Assembly: GCA_030446305.1 (NCBI GenBank)
Contig: JASUSA010000003.1
Location: forward strand, 1-64,000
Length of the DNA stretch: 64,000 nt
Reading direction: 5' to 3'
DNA from: Clostridiales bacterium
GTDB lineage: Bacteria; Bacillota; Clostridia; Peptostreptococcales; Acidaminobacteraceae
The translations under genes were made by a program, and so were the position numbers. The first letter of the stretch is position 1; every line of letters starts with the position of its first letter. The notes under the pieces were generated by a model, which was not told the DNA's origin, did no database searches, and saw nothing but the letters and a program-made list of their open reading frames with translations. Below are positions 55,021 to 62,963 of the stretch, one piece after another.

Positions 55021-55031
55021 TATGTATTTGG

Positions 55032-55298
55032 TTATGAAACCATTATTCGATCTGTTGTACCAGAGATCGTTACCTCTACAGATTCCGTCAATATGTCGGA
55101 ATAGCTAAAAGAAATCGTCCGCTCAGATTCTCTGCCAGCATCAATTCTTACGATGAAAACACTTGGAAATACGTCTTCAATAATCCCTTCTCGAACTTTT
55201 GCTTTTCGCTTCCCTTTATTCGTTCTCAATACAACTCTTTTCCCCAAACAGTCCTGAACATTTCTCTTTATATCATCTAATGTCTGTTTAGTTGCCAT
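55032..55298 (-). CDS. veg: Veg family protein
   Basis: The 88-residue protein matches Bacillus Veg: QTLDDIKRNVQDCLGKRVVLRTNKGKRK-like start, then a compact SH3-like beta fold ending in SVEVTISG. Veg is linked to biofilm matrix control and is very highly expressed in Bacillus. The consensus promoter at 55329-55357 agrees with that. Confidence 0.93.
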   Translation of the reverse strand: MATKQTLDDIKRNVQDCLGKRVVLRTNKGKRKAKVREGIIEDVFPSVFIVRIDAGRESERTISFSYSDILTESVEVTISGTTDRIMVS

Positions 55299-55328
55299 CT
55301 GACCACCGTCCTTTTATTAGCTTATCCC

Positions 55329-55357
55329 ATTCTATCATCCTAGCCAAAAATTGTCAA
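55329..55357 (-). promoter_or_regulatory. Strong sigma-A promoter of veg
   Basis: Minus strand: TTGACA, 17 bases, TAGAAT. Six of six and five of six consensus bases with ideal spacing; the veg start is 31 bp downstream. Confidence 0.85.
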
Positions 55358-55486
55358 ACAATTAGCAAAATTGATAAATATTGATATTTCAACGGTTTAC
55401 GTCATTTTAACATCATAATAACCAAAATTTTTCTGAATTTTTAAACGTTTTATTCTATGAACATTCGACCTTTTAGGACTGACGTC

Positions 55487-56353
55487 CTAAAGGCTATGAA
55501 TGAATTTTTGGATGCCTTTAATGCTGTCAATATAATAATCATAACTCAAATAATGAGGCGATGCCTCAATAATCATCGGTTTACCGGCCTTGGCAATAAC
55601 TGACAAAACGTCAATTGTATCAAAAGCCCAGCCATTTGCCTCAGTTTGTTCAATATTCGGAACGATGTGGTGAAATTTTACATAGCCTTCGGCTTCCTGA
55701 TAGACGCCGTCACCATATGTTGTCCATAAATGAAACGCTTCCGCATGTGATGACAGCAGCTGTAGGTTATCTTTAAAATCAAATGCACGCCATTTAGCGG
55801 CAAAATAATAATGGCAAATGTCCAGCAGAATGCCAATGGACTTGTACGGCTTAAAACATGCAATCCAGTCATTGACATCGTAAAAGTTAACATTTGAACC
55901 AAAGTATTCAACCAATACTTTGACATCATATGCTGCTGCCAACGCTTCAAGGCGATCACATGCACGCTTTAATCTCCGATTGAAGGCCTCCGGTGTTTCA
56001 GCCTCTTCATAAACACCTGCAAAATGCAGAACACCATAAGCAATGTGATACTTCTGCAAGCGCTTGAGGTTATCCTCTAATACGGCAAAAGCACGTTCCA
56101 CCTTTTCGGGATCTTTATCAAGATAAAAAGCATCTAAAAAATCCCACGGATAATCATCGGGAATGTATATCGGCAGATGAACGGATACGGGAATGCCTTT
56201 GTCATTGGCTTCTCGAATGTTTGCTTCAATAGAAGGCACATTTTCACGATAAGGCCGATGGCGGCCCTGACAAACTTCAATACGCGTTAATGCCATTTGT
56301 TCAATGGTTTCCAGCTTAAAAAAAGCCATATTGGTTCCTAAATTTGAATGCAT
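55487..56353 (-). CDS. Sugar phosphate isomerase/epimerase-like TIM-barrel protein
   Basis: The 288-residue protein has an AP-endonuclease-2/xylose-isomerase-like barrel. Metal-ligand strands include EVCQG (26-30), SVHLPIY, GVLHFAG, VEYFGSN, LLDICHYY, HLWTTYGDG and IIEASPHY. The spread of Glu, His and Asp at strand ends suits a divalent-metal isomerase, epimerase or nuclease; the substrate is unknown. GGAAG stands before the ATG at 56353. A second ATG at codon 9, behind AGGA, is possible but would cut into strand 1. A 25-bp inverted repeat without a T run (55469-55493) overlaps the stop codon. Confidence 0.78.
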   Translation of the reverse strand: MHSNLGTNMAFFKLETIEQMALTRIEVCQGRHRPYRENVPSIEANIREANDKGIPVSVHLPIYIPDDYPWDFLDAFYLDKDPEKVERAFAVLEDNLKRLQKYHIAYGVLHFAGVYEEAETPEAFNRRLKRACDRLEALAAAYDVKVLVEYFGSNVNFYDVNDWIACFKPYKSIGILLDICHYYFAAKWRAFDFKDNLQLLSSHAEAFHLWTTYGDGVYQEAEGYVKFHHIVPNIEQTEANGWAFDTIDVLSVIAKAGKPMIIEASPHYLSYDYYIDSIKGIQKFIHSL

Positions 56354-56654
56354 GGTACACTTCCAGTCATTTTAATCGTACATGAGAAAATGACATCATT
56401 TTTATGCGAATACATTCACAACAATACGCACTATTTTCATCATACGAATATTCAGCAGATTGTCGCAAAAGCTCAACTTAAGGGAATGATGCACTTTCCT
56501 TTAGGTGTCTCACTCAACATTATAGCGAATCATTCAGCTTTTGACATGATTTTTAATGCTTTTTTAATAACCTCTTCAGCTTTTTTTTGCTACACTTAAA
56601 TTAAGCAGAAAAGCAGAGATAACGAACCCGGAGCTCTTGAAAGCGAGGCAAGTC
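56354..56654. other. Divergent intergenic region
   Basis: About 300 bp with the promoter of the small membrane protein/UPF0145 pair (56541-56568). A plus-strand frame at 56348-56599 overlaps that promoter and has no ribosome site, so I do not call it a gene. Confidence 0.6.
56541..56568 (+). promoter_or_regulatory. Sigma-A promoter of the small membrane protein/UPF0145 pair
   Basis: TTGACA (56541-56546), 16 bases, TTTAAT (56563-56568), 86 bp before the first gene. Confidence 0.6.
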
Positions 56655-56873
56655 ATGGTCAAAAAAACAAGCTATGTTTTCGTCGTACTGCTTACGACAA
56701 TCGTCTTATTGGTATTTTCAACAGTGGTTGCACCACAAAGCAGCCTCTTAGTCTCGGCAATTAATTATAATGCCGTCGCATTGCTGCTCTGTGGCATCGT
56801 CCTTATCATCGCACTGATTGTCGATCGGTATAACGATTATAAAAAAGAAAACGATGATTATAAAAAGTATTAA
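56655..56873 (+). CDS. Small two-helix membrane protein
   Basis: This 72-residue protein has two hydrophobic helices (about 7-25 and 36-56) and a charged, Lys/Asp/Tyr-rich C-terminal tail with an imperfect repeat (YNDYKKENDDYKKY). The start is the ATG at 56655 behind GCGAGG; a TTG 18 bases upstream is in frame but lacks a site. It is followed at 12 bp by the UPF0145 gene. I do not recognise the family. Confidence 0.65.
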   Translation: MVKKTSYVFVVLLTTIVLLVFSTVVAPQSSLLVSAINYNAVALLLCGIVLIIALIVDRYNDYKKENDDYKKY

Positions 56874-56885
56874 CAGGAGGTTCCC

Positions 56886-57200
56886 ATGCTATTGGTTACG
56901 ACGCCGGAAATTACCGGCAAAAAAATCGTCGAGACCCTTGGTATTGCCAAAGGTTGTACCATTCGTGCAAAGCACATTGGGAAGGACATTACATCTATCT
57001 TTAGGCAGCTCGTCGGCGGTGAAATGAAAGAATACAGCGAGATGCTTCAAGAAGCAAGGCAAATTGCAACCAAAAATATGGTTGCTGAGGCAGAAGCACT
57101 CGGCGCCAATGCCATCGTCAATGTTCGATATGCATCGTCCAGCGTCATGCAGGGTGCTGCAGAGGTTCTCGCCTATGGCACAGCTGTCATCATTGAATAA
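56886..57200 (+). CDS. UPF0145 (YbjQ) family protein
   Basis: The 104-residue protein is a YbjQ/DUF74 member. It starts LLVTTPEITGKKIVETLGIAKG, contains FRQLVGGEMKEYSEML at about 39-54 and ANAIVNVRYASSSV at about 79-92. Members form pentamers and have been called heavy-metal-binding, but no function is firmly proven. AGGAGG precedes the ATG. Pairing with a small membrane protein hints at a membrane-linked role. Confidence 0.88.
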   Translation: MLLVTTPEITGKKIVETLGIAKGCTIRAKHIGKDITSIFRQLVGGEMKEYSEMLQEARQIATKNMVAEAEALGANAIVNVRYASSSVMQGAAEVLAYGTAVIIE

Positions 57201-57226
57201 GGCTGATCAGTAACACACCAACGGAA

Positions 57227-57269
57227 AGTCAATCCTTTGCCACACGGCAACAGGGGTTGACTTTTTTTG
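57227..57269 (+). terminator. Terminator after the UPF0145 gene
   Basis: AGTCAA-TCC, a GCC/GGC inner stem, and GG-TTGACT (57227-57262), followed by a run of T. Confidence 0.85.
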
Positions 57270-57337
57270 CGAGAATAATTGTCTTCACAAAAAAACATCT
57301 TTTTTTAAAAAAAGGTTCATCTAGCGGATGCACAATG

Positions 57338-57346
57338 TGATATACT
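57338..57346 (+). promoter_or_regulatory. Extended -10 promoter of the PPDK-like/GAPDH-like pair
   Basis: TGATATACT (TATACT at 57341-57346) lies 58 bp before the start codon; no good -35 is seen. Confidence 0.5.
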
Positions 57347-57403
57347 GACTAGGGATGAAAAACGTCCAGCTTCCTAATTGGACATTTTATTTGGGAGGTA
57401 ATC

Positions 57404-60400
57404 ATGTCCGATCATATTGTTTCAAAAGCACTTGAAGTCAATCTTGAAAATACACGTGACCTGAGTATTCAGATACCGGAAGAACAGGTATGGCTGTTAT
57501 CGCTGTCTGAATCAAAATGGGGTACGCATAAGCGCACACAGGATTTTCTGCTGGAACTCAATCACAAATTTAGAAATAGCCAATACGTCATTGAATCGCT
57601 GCACAGCATCTGCCTGACGGAACTATGGTTCTACAATGGGCTCGAAGATGCCGAACGCGCCTTTGACGTTTTTTTGAGCATTTTTAAAACACTGATGACC
57701 GCACAGCTGGCAGAATCACAGCGCGATCTACTGATTAAAACGTTTATCAAATTTATGGATCGCCTGACGGCATTAAAAACCTATCCGGAGGGCATTATCC
57801 ATCGTTCACTCGACCTCTTAAATGAGGATTCGCAGCGTCACGAAGCGCTTTATGTCAAAAATACCGGTTATTTCAAAACTTATCTCGCCAGAATCGGCGC
57901 ATTGCCCGAACTTGAACCACAGCTCGTAGACATTACAAAACGTCTTTTAACCCGATGCTATACCGATTGGGAAACTGCTACAAACGTGCTGGCATGGTAT
58001 CAGGAAAAACAAACACATTTCCAAAGCCTTAAAGCAAGCGATCTCGATCCGATTGGCCATCAGTTCTACACGCATCTGCATGAAGAACTCACTGTCGCAA
58101 ATGACTGGAAAACCGTTTCAAAACTTATGTTTTATAATGATCTCTCCAATTATTATCGGAGCTTTACGGAACAAATCCGATCACATCTCGACAGTATTTA
58201 CTATTTATATTATTTGCTTCGGATAGAAGGCATGCTGCATTTGAGCGATCATCTTCTTTATGATGTCAATCGCAATCTTCGAAGCGTCTTTAAAGAACTT
58301 GGCGATGAAGACGTCACCGCTTTTATTGATGTCATCATGGCGGAATTTAAAACACTCGCCATTGATCACAGCGGCATTGTGCTGGATTGTATTCTCACGC
58401 TGGGCAAAGAAGTTATTGACGCTGGGCGCGAAGACCATATTACCTATTTTGTCTATCGTCTTATCGCCCTCGGATTCCAATATCCTGGCGAAATGGAACT
58501 CAATGAAGACTGGCAGATAAAAATCAACACCAGCCATGTCAAAAATATTCGCGTTTGGCTCGAATTGATTGAACATGCACCACTGGCAATGCGCAATTTG
58601 CTGGCTGCACTGATTGTCAATCTCAAGCTTGGCGGTATTTTTATCTCGGATACCGATCTCTTTCAACGCGATGTCACAAAAATGCTCAATGCAGACATTG
58701 CGCCAGTATACCGTGAAATCAAACAACTCGCACGGATATTTCCAGTCTACTTTAGAGATATTGGCGCTGAAGGCCGCCTTCGTGAAGTGACGACCGAGGT
58801 AGACGAAGCTTCCATGCGCAAGGATCGGCTGATACACTTTTTAAGGAAACAAGTGCATACCGAAAGTAACAACACGCATATTCAATTAACGCGAAAAATT
58901 TTAAGCTATTGGCATTCCGGTGACAAAACGATCTTAAAACCAGTGGTTCCAGAAGATGTTTATGAACACATTGGCGATGACGCAACATGGTTTGAAGGCG
59001 TTCACAGCATTTTAATTGCACTTTGCGGCGAATCGGCACAATCGCTTCCGGGTTGTCTCGACGCATGGGAACAGACGATTGAGAACGTACTATCCTTAGA
59101 TGCCGGCAACGACCGCGATCGCAGACGCGTTGCAGATCTCTTTGAAATTCACGCGCTTCTGTTAGAAAAGTACTCGCTGGAATCAGATGATATCGTCGCA
59201 TTCATGAAGGGCTATCACTTCTTTATCGGCGAAGAACTCGATACCTTGCAGCACTTGCTGGAATCCGATGCCCATAAAGAAGCCCTCAATAAAATCTATG
59301 ATTTTATGAGCCGGCTCAAGCACATCATCTTAAATCCTGAAGTCTCTGAAGCATTGGAGCAAATTTACTATAAACGCCATGTTGCCGTCGGCATTCCATC
59401 TATGTATGGCCAGTATATCGAAAGTAAATTTGACGCCTTGGGGCTGATGTATCGGCTTGAACGCACCGCTGCAAGGCTCATGATGCAAATCGTTGCAGGT
59501 GTCAATCTGGATTATGTCTCGGCACGGACGATTCGACATATTTATGAAGTTTTAATCGCCTTTCAAAGGGGACTCGAACTGGACGGCATTTCGAATCAAG
59601 GTTTTAACTCGCATCTCGACATGCTGAAATACGCCATGTCCTCACCGTCATTCTCTTTTGAACAGTACTTTAACCTTTTTGAATTTATGGCACGTGATAT
59701 CAATCGCATTATGGATGAGTACTTTATCAGTGTGTTTGACGGACCGCTTGAGGCCATTATTCCTCAGCTGCCATGCAACGAACCCGCATGCCTTGATGGC
59801 TCCATTGAAGCAAAGCAGCAGTTTTTTAAAATATCGGAAGGCTTTTTCAGAGAACATCTCTCTGCCGCGTTTCTCGTTCAGGATCTTGACCAGTTTATTA
59901 TGCGTATCCACGAAGCACTGCTGGCTGTAAAATCTGAATACGCGCCCGAAGCAATTGAGAGCATGATGACCTATGATCCAGATTTAGCTTACAGCGCGCT
60001 GAACTATGCGACACCGCCAATTGACAATCCTGTTTTTCTCGGTGCCAAAGCATACTTTTTAAAGAAACTCACCGATTACGGTTTTAACGTACCGCCAGGT
60101 TTCATTTTAACGACAGAAGTTTTCAGACATAAGGACATCCTTAGAAAGCATCCGCTGATGATGCAGGAACTCAACAACCATATTAAAGATGAAATCACGA
60201 GAATAGAAAATCAAACCGGAACGCGCTATGGCGATCCGGATAACCCGCTGTTCTTTTCTGTCCGTTCGGGATCGAGTCTGTCATTGCCCGGCGCTATGAA
60301 GACGTTCTTAAATGTCGGCATGAACGATGAAATCGCTGAGCATTTCAGCAAACAGCCCGGTATGGGATGGACTGCATGGGATAGTTACCGTCGGTTTTTA

Positions 60401-61537
60401 CAGAGTTGGGGCATGGCCTTTGGCATCAACCGCGATGAATTCGATCACGCTATGTTAACGCATAAAACACGCTATGGCGTTGAAACCAAAATACAATTTT
60501 CACCCAATGAGATGCGAAGCATTGCAATGGCCTATAAAAAAATTCTTTCAGATCACGGACTAGCCTTTGAAGAAGATCCGTTTAAGCAAATGAAACAGGC
60601 TATCGCCTCTGTGGTCGATTCATGGTTCTCCAAAAGTGCCGATGAGTACCGAAAACACATGCAAATCGCTGGCGGTTGGGGCACTGCCGTACTGGTTCAA
60701 AAAATGATTTTGGGCAACCGTTCCAATCGTTCGGGTACTGGGGTCGTCTTTACCAGCAGTCCATTTGTTAAAAATCCGTCTGCCGGTATTACGCTTTATG
60801 GCGATTTTGTCTTGTGCAGTCAAGGTGAAGACGTTGTTTCAGGTCTCGTGCATACACTGCCGATAACGGAAAAGCAGCGAAAGGCACATTATAAAGAAAG
60901 CCCTATGTCACTTGAATCAGGCTTTCCTGAAATATATGAACAAATAAAAAAAGACGCAGAACTGCTCATTGAAACTTACGGTTTTGCCCATCAGGACATT
61001 GAATTCACCTTTGAATCCGATGCTGTTGAAGACTTGTACATTTTGCAGATTAGGAATCAGAATTTAAAAAATCAAAAGACGCAAACGCGCTTTGAAAATC
61101 CGCCGCCGCCATCATCCCTGCTTGGCAAGGGGATTGGAATCAGTCCTGAAATACTGTCAGGTGTTCTCGCATTTGATTTGGAAGACATGACGCGGATCAG
61201 AGCTGAAAATCCGGATCAAAAAATTGTATTGGCACGTCCTGACACCGTACCGGATGATATACCACTGATCTTTCAATGTGACGGTCTCATTACAGCACGC
61301 GGCGGCGCCACATCACATGCTGCGGTTACTGCAGCCAGTCTCGGCAAAGTTTGCATTGTCGGCTGCAACGGCCTTTCAGTGGATGAAATCAAGAAAGCAT
61401 GCCGTTTTGACGGCAACGTGCTTCATGTCGGTGACGCAATCACATTAGATGGTGAAAAAGGGCAAATATTCCTAGGCGCTTATAAAACGGTGGAAAGCCC
61501 ATTTGAAATATTGAGGGAGGTCGAACATGAATCTTAG
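57404..61537 (+). CDS. Large PPDK/PEP-synthase-like dikinase with a novel N-terminal region
   Basis: The 1,377-residue protein ends in two domains of the pyruvate phosphate dikinase family. One is an ATP-grasp (PEP/pyruvate-binding) domain from about 870 to 1230, with SVRSGSSLSLPGAMKTFLN near 951-969 and GTAVLVQKMILGNRSNRSGTG. The other is a phosphohistidine domain with GGATSHAAV, whose catalytic His1305 would carry phosphate. The C-terminal TIM barrel that binds PEP/pyruvate in PPDK and PEP synthase is absent. Residues 1 to about 850 are mostly helical and match nothing I know. The phosphate acceptor is thus unknown, and the N-terminal part may bind it. GGGAGG precedes the ATG. The last 11 bases overlap the GAPDH-like gene. 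Confidence 0.85.
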   Translation: MSDHIVSKALEVNLENTRDLSIQIPEEQVWLLSLSESKWGTHKRTQDFLLELNHKFRNSQYVIESLHSICLTELWFYNGLEDAERAFDVFLSIFKTLMTAQLAESQRDLLIKTFIKFMDRLTALKTYPEGIIHRSLDLLNEDSQRHEALYVKNTGYFKTYLARIGALPELEPQLVDITKRLLTRCYTDWETATNVLAWYQEKQTHFQSLKASDLDPIGHQFYTHLHEELTVANDWKTVSKLMFYNDLSNYYRSFTEQIRSHLDSIYYLYYLLRIEGMLHLSDHLLYDVNRNLRSVFKELGDEDVTAFIDVIMAEFKTLAIDHSGIVLDCILTLGKEVIDAGREDHITYFVYRLIALGFQYPGEMELNEDWQIKINTSHVKNIRVWLELIEHAPLAMRNLLAALIVNLKLGGIFISDTDLFQRDVTKMLNADIAPVYREIKQLARIFPVYFRDIGAEGRLREVTTEVDEASMRKDRLIHFLRKQVHTESNNTHIQLTRKILSYWHSGDKTILKPVVPEDVYEHIGDDATWFEGVHSILIALCGESAQSLPGCLDAWEQTIENVLSLDAGNDRDRRRVADLFEIHALLLEKYSLESDDIVAFMKGYHFFIGEELDTLQHLLESDAHKEALNKIYDFMSRLKHIILNPEVSEALEQIYYKRHVAVGIPSMYGQYIESKFDALGLMYRLERTAARLMMQIVAGVNLDYVSARTIRHIYEVLIAFQRGLELDGISNQGFNSHLDMLKYAMSSPSFSFEQYFNLFEFMARDINRIMDEYFISVFDGPLEAIIPQLPCNEPACLDGSIEAKQQFFKISEGFFREHLSAAFLVQDLDQFIMRIHEALLAVKSEYAPEAIESMMTYDPDLAYSALNYATPPIDNPVFLGAKAYFLKKLTDYGFNVPPGFILTTEVFRHKDILRKHPLMMQELNNHIKDEITRIENQTGTRYGDPDNPLFFSVRSGSSLSLPGAMKTFLNVGMNDEIAEHFSKQPGMGWTAWDSYRRFLQSWGMAFGINRDEFDHAMLTHKTRYGVETKIQFSPNEMRSIAMAYKKILSDHGLAFEEDPFKQMKQAIASVVDSWFSKSADEYRKHMQIAGGWGTAVLVQKMILGNRSNRSGTGVVFTSSPFVKNPSAGITLYGDFVLCSQGEDVVSGLVHTLPITEKQRKAHYKESPMSLESGFPEIYEQIKKDAELLIETYGFAHQDIEFTFESDAVEDLYILQIRNQNLKNQKTQTRFENPPPPSSLLGKGIGISPEILSGVLAFDLEDMTRIRAENPDQKIVLARPDTVPDDIPLIFQCDGLITARGGATSHAAVTAASLGKVCIVGCNGLSVDEIKKACRFDGNVLHVGDAITLDGEKGQIFLGAYKTVESPFEILREVEHES

Positions 61538-62774
61538 AAACAAACGCATTTTGGGCATAAACGGCATTGGCCGAATTGGGAAACTCACACTATGGAATCA
61601 CTTAAATCAGCGACATTTTGACCGTATCGTCATTAACTCCGGTCGAACCATTGGCAAAAGCCTTGACGATGCCATTCACTATTTGACAACCGATTCCACT
61701 TATGGTACGCTGGAACGCTTCCGCTATGGTTATTCCGGCCAAAGTCTCAATATCAAAATTATTGATGCTGCTGAAAACCTAGTCGAAATCGACGGCATTG
61801 AAGTCAAGCTGCTGATGACTGCCCGGAATCCTCGTGATATTGAATGGGGCAAAGAAGGCGTTCGCCTCGTCGTCGACTGTACAGGCGTCTTTTTAGACCC
61901 GAGCCTCCCTGCAGACCATCCAAAGGGAAGCCTTCGCGGCCACATTGAAGCAGGTGCAGAAAAAGTGATCGTCAGTGCACCTTTTAAATTGGGAGCAGGC
62001 GTTCAAAAAAGACCTGAAGACAGCGGCCTCTTCGTTTACGGCGTCAACCATTTTCTCTACGATCCAATGAAACATCATATTTTATCAGCTGCAAGCTGTA
62101 CCACCACCGGTCTTGCTCATATGATGAAACCGCTGCTTGAAACAGAAGAAACATCGCGAATTGTCACGGCTTCCATGACGACTGTTCATGCGGCCACCAA
62201 TACGCAGAGTATTCTCGATTCTGCACCTTCTGCCAATGCAAAAGACCTTCGGAAAAATCGTTCAGCACTAAGCAATATTATTCCAAGCAGTACAGGCGCT
62301 GCGATTGCGCTGGAAGAAATATTGCCTGAAATCAAAAAAGTCGGTTTTATGGCAGACTCCATCCGCATTCCAACGCAGACCGTCTCCCTGATATCGCTGA
62401 ACCTCACGTTCCGAACAGAACTTAACAAACAGGGCCAGCCCGTGATTGACCGTGAGTTCATCAACGATATCTACATGCGTGCTGCTGAAGGTCCTCAAAA
62501 GGGACTGCTCTATTTCAGCACCAATCAAAACGTCTCGTCAGACCTCAAGGGTGAAATGGCGACAATCGTTATTGAAGGACGTGAAAACCACACGAGAACA
62601 GGCTTCTTATCACTGGATGCCGAAACGCTTAGCCGCTATCATGGTGAAATTCACAGCGATCTCAATTTGCCTGTAACACACGCCAAAATATTCGGCTGGT
62701 ATGACAATGAATTCGGCAGTTATGTCAATGCCCTTGGCAAGCTGACAAAATACGTCGACAAGAACTTGCTCTAA
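61527..62774 (+). CDS. Divergent type I glyceraldehyde-3-phosphate dehydrogenase-like enzyme
   Basis: The 415-residue protein is about 80 residues longer than ordinary GAPDH. It keeps NGIGRIGK at 12-19, the nucleophile Cys191 in SAASCTTTGLAH (usually SNASCTTNCLAP), His221 in MTTVHAATNTQ and the C-terminal GWYDNEFGSY. The Asp of the usual NAD-selecting VND is replaced (INSGRT), which could allow NADP (inference). Extra residues lie mainly between the NAD domain and the active site. It might act on glyceraldehyde 3-phosphate, erythrose 4-phosphate or another aldehyde. GGGAGGTCGAAC precedes the start, which overlaps the dikinase-like gene by 11 bp, so expression is coupled. It is unlikely to be the main glycolytic enzyme, whose pgk-tpi neighbours are missing. 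Confidence 0.85.
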   Translation: MNLRNKRILGINGIGRIGKLTLWNHLNQRHFDRIVINSGRTIGKSLDDAIHYLTTDSTYGTLERFRYGYSGQSLNIKIIDAAENLVEIDGIEVKLLMTARNPRDIEWGKEGVRLVVDCTGVFLDPSLPADHPKGSLRGHIEAGAEKVIVSAPFKLGAGVQKRPEDSGLFVYGVNHFLYDPMKHHILSAASCTTTGLAHMMKPLLETEETSRIVTASMTTVHAATNTQSILDSAPSANAKDLRKNRSALSNIIPSSTGAAIALEEILPEIKKVGFMADSIRIPTQTVSLISLNLTFRTELNKQGQPVIDREFINDIYMRAAEGPQKGLLYFSTNQNVSSDLKGEMATIVIEGRENHTRTGFLSLDAETLSRYHGEIHSDLNLPVTHAKIFGWYDNEFGSYVNALGKLTKYVDKNLL

Positions 62775-62819
62775 ACACGTTCATCGCGTATTGATCCCAA
62801 ATCGATACCATATAAAAGT

Positions 62820-62870
62820 GCCCTATGAACCAGATCCTGAAAAGTATCTGCGTTTATAGGGCTTATTTTT
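62820..62870 (+). terminator. Terminator after the GAPDH-like gene
   Basis: GCCCTAT...AGAT / GTATCT...ATAGGGC followed by TTATTTTTAT. Confidence 0.8.
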
Positions 62871-62963
62871 ATACCTTATACGGCCTTGATCATTATACGT
62901 CCTTGATCATTTATTCGACATTACATCACATCTCTTTTCCGTTTACGATTGTTGCCGCTCTCA

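Larger units (their letters stand above)
54605..55031. other. Regulatory region upstream of arcA
   Basis: These 427 bp between arcA and the veg terminator hold no credible gene. They include two ARG-box-like dyads (54717-54734 and 54930-54947) and long AT-rich stretches. I could not fix one clear promoter. Confidence 0.6.

Noticed and set aside
55469-55493. 25-bp inverted repeat at the isomerase-like gene stop as a terminator
   Set aside because: The stem is good but neither side has a T run, so I only mention it in the gene entry.
56348-56599. 83-residue plus-strand frame before the small membrane protein
   Set aside because: It overlaps a TTGACA/TTTAAT promoter, lacks a ribosome site and has no family features.
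58205-58837. 210-residue minus-strand frame
   Set aside because: Antisense shadow inside the PPDK-like gene, whose own frame is intact and has a good start signal.
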